Positions 13,097-13,635 of a stretch of 13,635 nucleotides of DNA are shown one piece after another. This stretch comes from DAOTVD01 sp034437075. Its GTDB lineage: Bacteria; Chloroflexota; Anaerolineae; Aggregatilineales; J027. The notes under the pieces were generated by a model that was given only the letters and a program-made list of their open reading frames with translations, made no database searches and was not told where the DNA came from. The translations under genes and the position numbers were made by a program. Numbering within the stretch: position 1 is the first letter of the stretch; each line of letters begins with the position of its first letter. The stretch is from contig DAOTVD010000146.1 in the NCBI GenBank assembly GCA_034437075.1, forward strand, positions 1 to 13,635. The letters run 5' to 3'.

Positions 13097-13635
13097 ATGC
13101 GCAAAGGACTCATTATTTTAGCGGGATTATGGGGGCTCATCGGCTTGGTGAGTTGCGAAACGCTCAACCCCGCACCCCCTACGCCCATTTTGGTATCTGC
13201 CACCCCGCAAGAGCAATTTATGATTATCACAAACACCCCTACGCCCTCCGCAAGTCCGGTTCTGGCGCCGACGCTACCCGGCACACCAAGCGAGGACGCG
13301 AGCCCCGTATCTGCATCTTCAGAAGCGAGCCCGTCACCGACGGCGGATATTACGGCTACCCCCACGTTTACGCCCACCCCCACCGATACGCCCGCCACGC
13401 CTGGCGCGATCATTGGCCCCGTGGGGGGTGCTGCGGCGGTCTTGGCCCTTGACGAATGCCCCACGCCCCCAGGTCCGCCCTTCAACCAATTATTGCTGGA
13501 TAATCCTGACCTGGCCGCGCGGCTGGGGTGCCCGCTGGAAAATGGGACGCCCACCAGCGCCAACAATGCTTTTCAGTCATTTGAAGGTGGGGCGATGGTG
13601 TGGGTCTCTACGCTTGGCGGCACGGGCCAGGCCGC
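13097..13635 (+). CDS. Secreted lipoprotein with Thr/Pro-rich linker, 3'-truncated
   Basis: The frame is open from the ATG at 13097 to the right edge, giving 179 visible residues and no stop. Residues 1-20 are a lipoprotein signal: a basic n-region (MRK), a hydrophobic core, and a lipobox LVSC with Cys-20 as the lipidated residue. A long low-complexity linker (about 24-103) rich in Thr, Pro, Ser and Ala follows, with runs such as TATPTFTPTPTDTP. A Gly/Ala stretch then leads into the start of a globular part with two Cys (121 and 145): DNPDLAARLGCPLENG and FQSFEGGAMVWV. The 'ARLGCP ... F..G.MVW' pattern is a motif I associate with repeated extracellular modules in Chloroflexota surface proteins. 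Function is unknown; it is probably an anchored surface protein. There is no Shine-Dalgarno before the ATG. Confidence 0.75.
   Translation, partial: MRKGLIILAGLWGLIGLVSCETLNPAPPTPILVSATPQEQFMIITNTPTPSASPVLAPTLPGTPSEDASPVSASSEASPSPTADITATPTFTPTPTDTPATPGAIIGPVGGAAAVLALDECPTPPGPPFNQLLLDNPDLAARLGCPLENGTPTSANNAFQSFEGGAMVWVSTLGGTGQA

Noticed and set aside
13345..13420. Tandem-like ACSCCC repeats
   Set aside because: They are codons of the Thr-Pro linker of the lipoprotein, not a separate repeat element.
12973..13566. Long minus-strand ORF opposite the lipoprotein gene
   Set aside because: It is low-complexity Gly/Val/Ala-rich, the antisense of the Thr/Pro-rich linker. The plus-strand frame has a lipobox, an ordered domain and a promoter, so it is the real gene.

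Overview
The window looks like chromosomal DNA of a Chloroflexota bacterium, most likely of the Anaerolineae branch. That placement is an inference. It rests on moderate GC content and on the gene repertoire: helicase-associated C-terminal proteins, paired DUF4013 membrane proteins, a divergent YchF, a PhoB/PhoR-type pair next to a CpaF-type ATPase, and a lipoprotein with a Thr/Pro-rich linker. I see no insertion sequence, phage gene, CRISPR array, rRNA or intact tRNA. Genes are dense, and the longest stretch without a gene is about 220 bases (5592-5812).

Layout. The left edge holds the 3' part of a helicase-associated protein (+). A good intrinsic terminator for the opposite strand separates it from a minus-strand block: two tandem DUF4013 membrane proteins (1082-1774 and 1877-2566), a GT39-type membrane glycosyltransferase (2706-4505), and a divergent YchF-family P-loop NTPase (4521-5591) that lies 15 bases upstream of the glycosyltransferase and is probably co-transcribed with it. 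Divergent from ychF is a two-gene plus-strand cassette, a small sulfotransferase-like protein and an FkbM methyltransferase. Its 3' end overlaps, tail to tail by 26 bases, the thymidylate kinase gene. That gene is the second member of a minus-strand pair with a GT2 glycosyltransferase (gap of 6 bases). Upstream of the pair is a minus-strand PH-domain (bPH2/DUF304) membrane protein.

From 9566 everything reads plus: an OmpR/PhoB-type response regulator, its PhoR-type histidine kinase 2 bases downstream, a CpaF/TadA-type secretion ATPase, and the start of a lipoprotein that runs off the right edge.

Themes. Many genes concern the cell surface: two glycosyltransferases, sulfotransferase plus FkbM methyltransferase, a pilus or secretion ATPase, a lipoprotein and several small membrane proteins. 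Housekeeping genes (tmk, ychF) are mixed in. I found no clear new multi-gene system. The signals most worth a second look are in the intergenic DNA: a nested palindrome and hairpin over the GT2-tmk promoter, a perfect inverted repeat between the -10 box and start codon of the response regulator, a consensus TATAAT placed so that the lipoprotein mRNA could be leaderless, and a strong Shine-Dalgarno ahead of cpaF that fits a 15-codon ORF better than cpaF itself. The Walker A motif of the YchF protein is also non-canonical.
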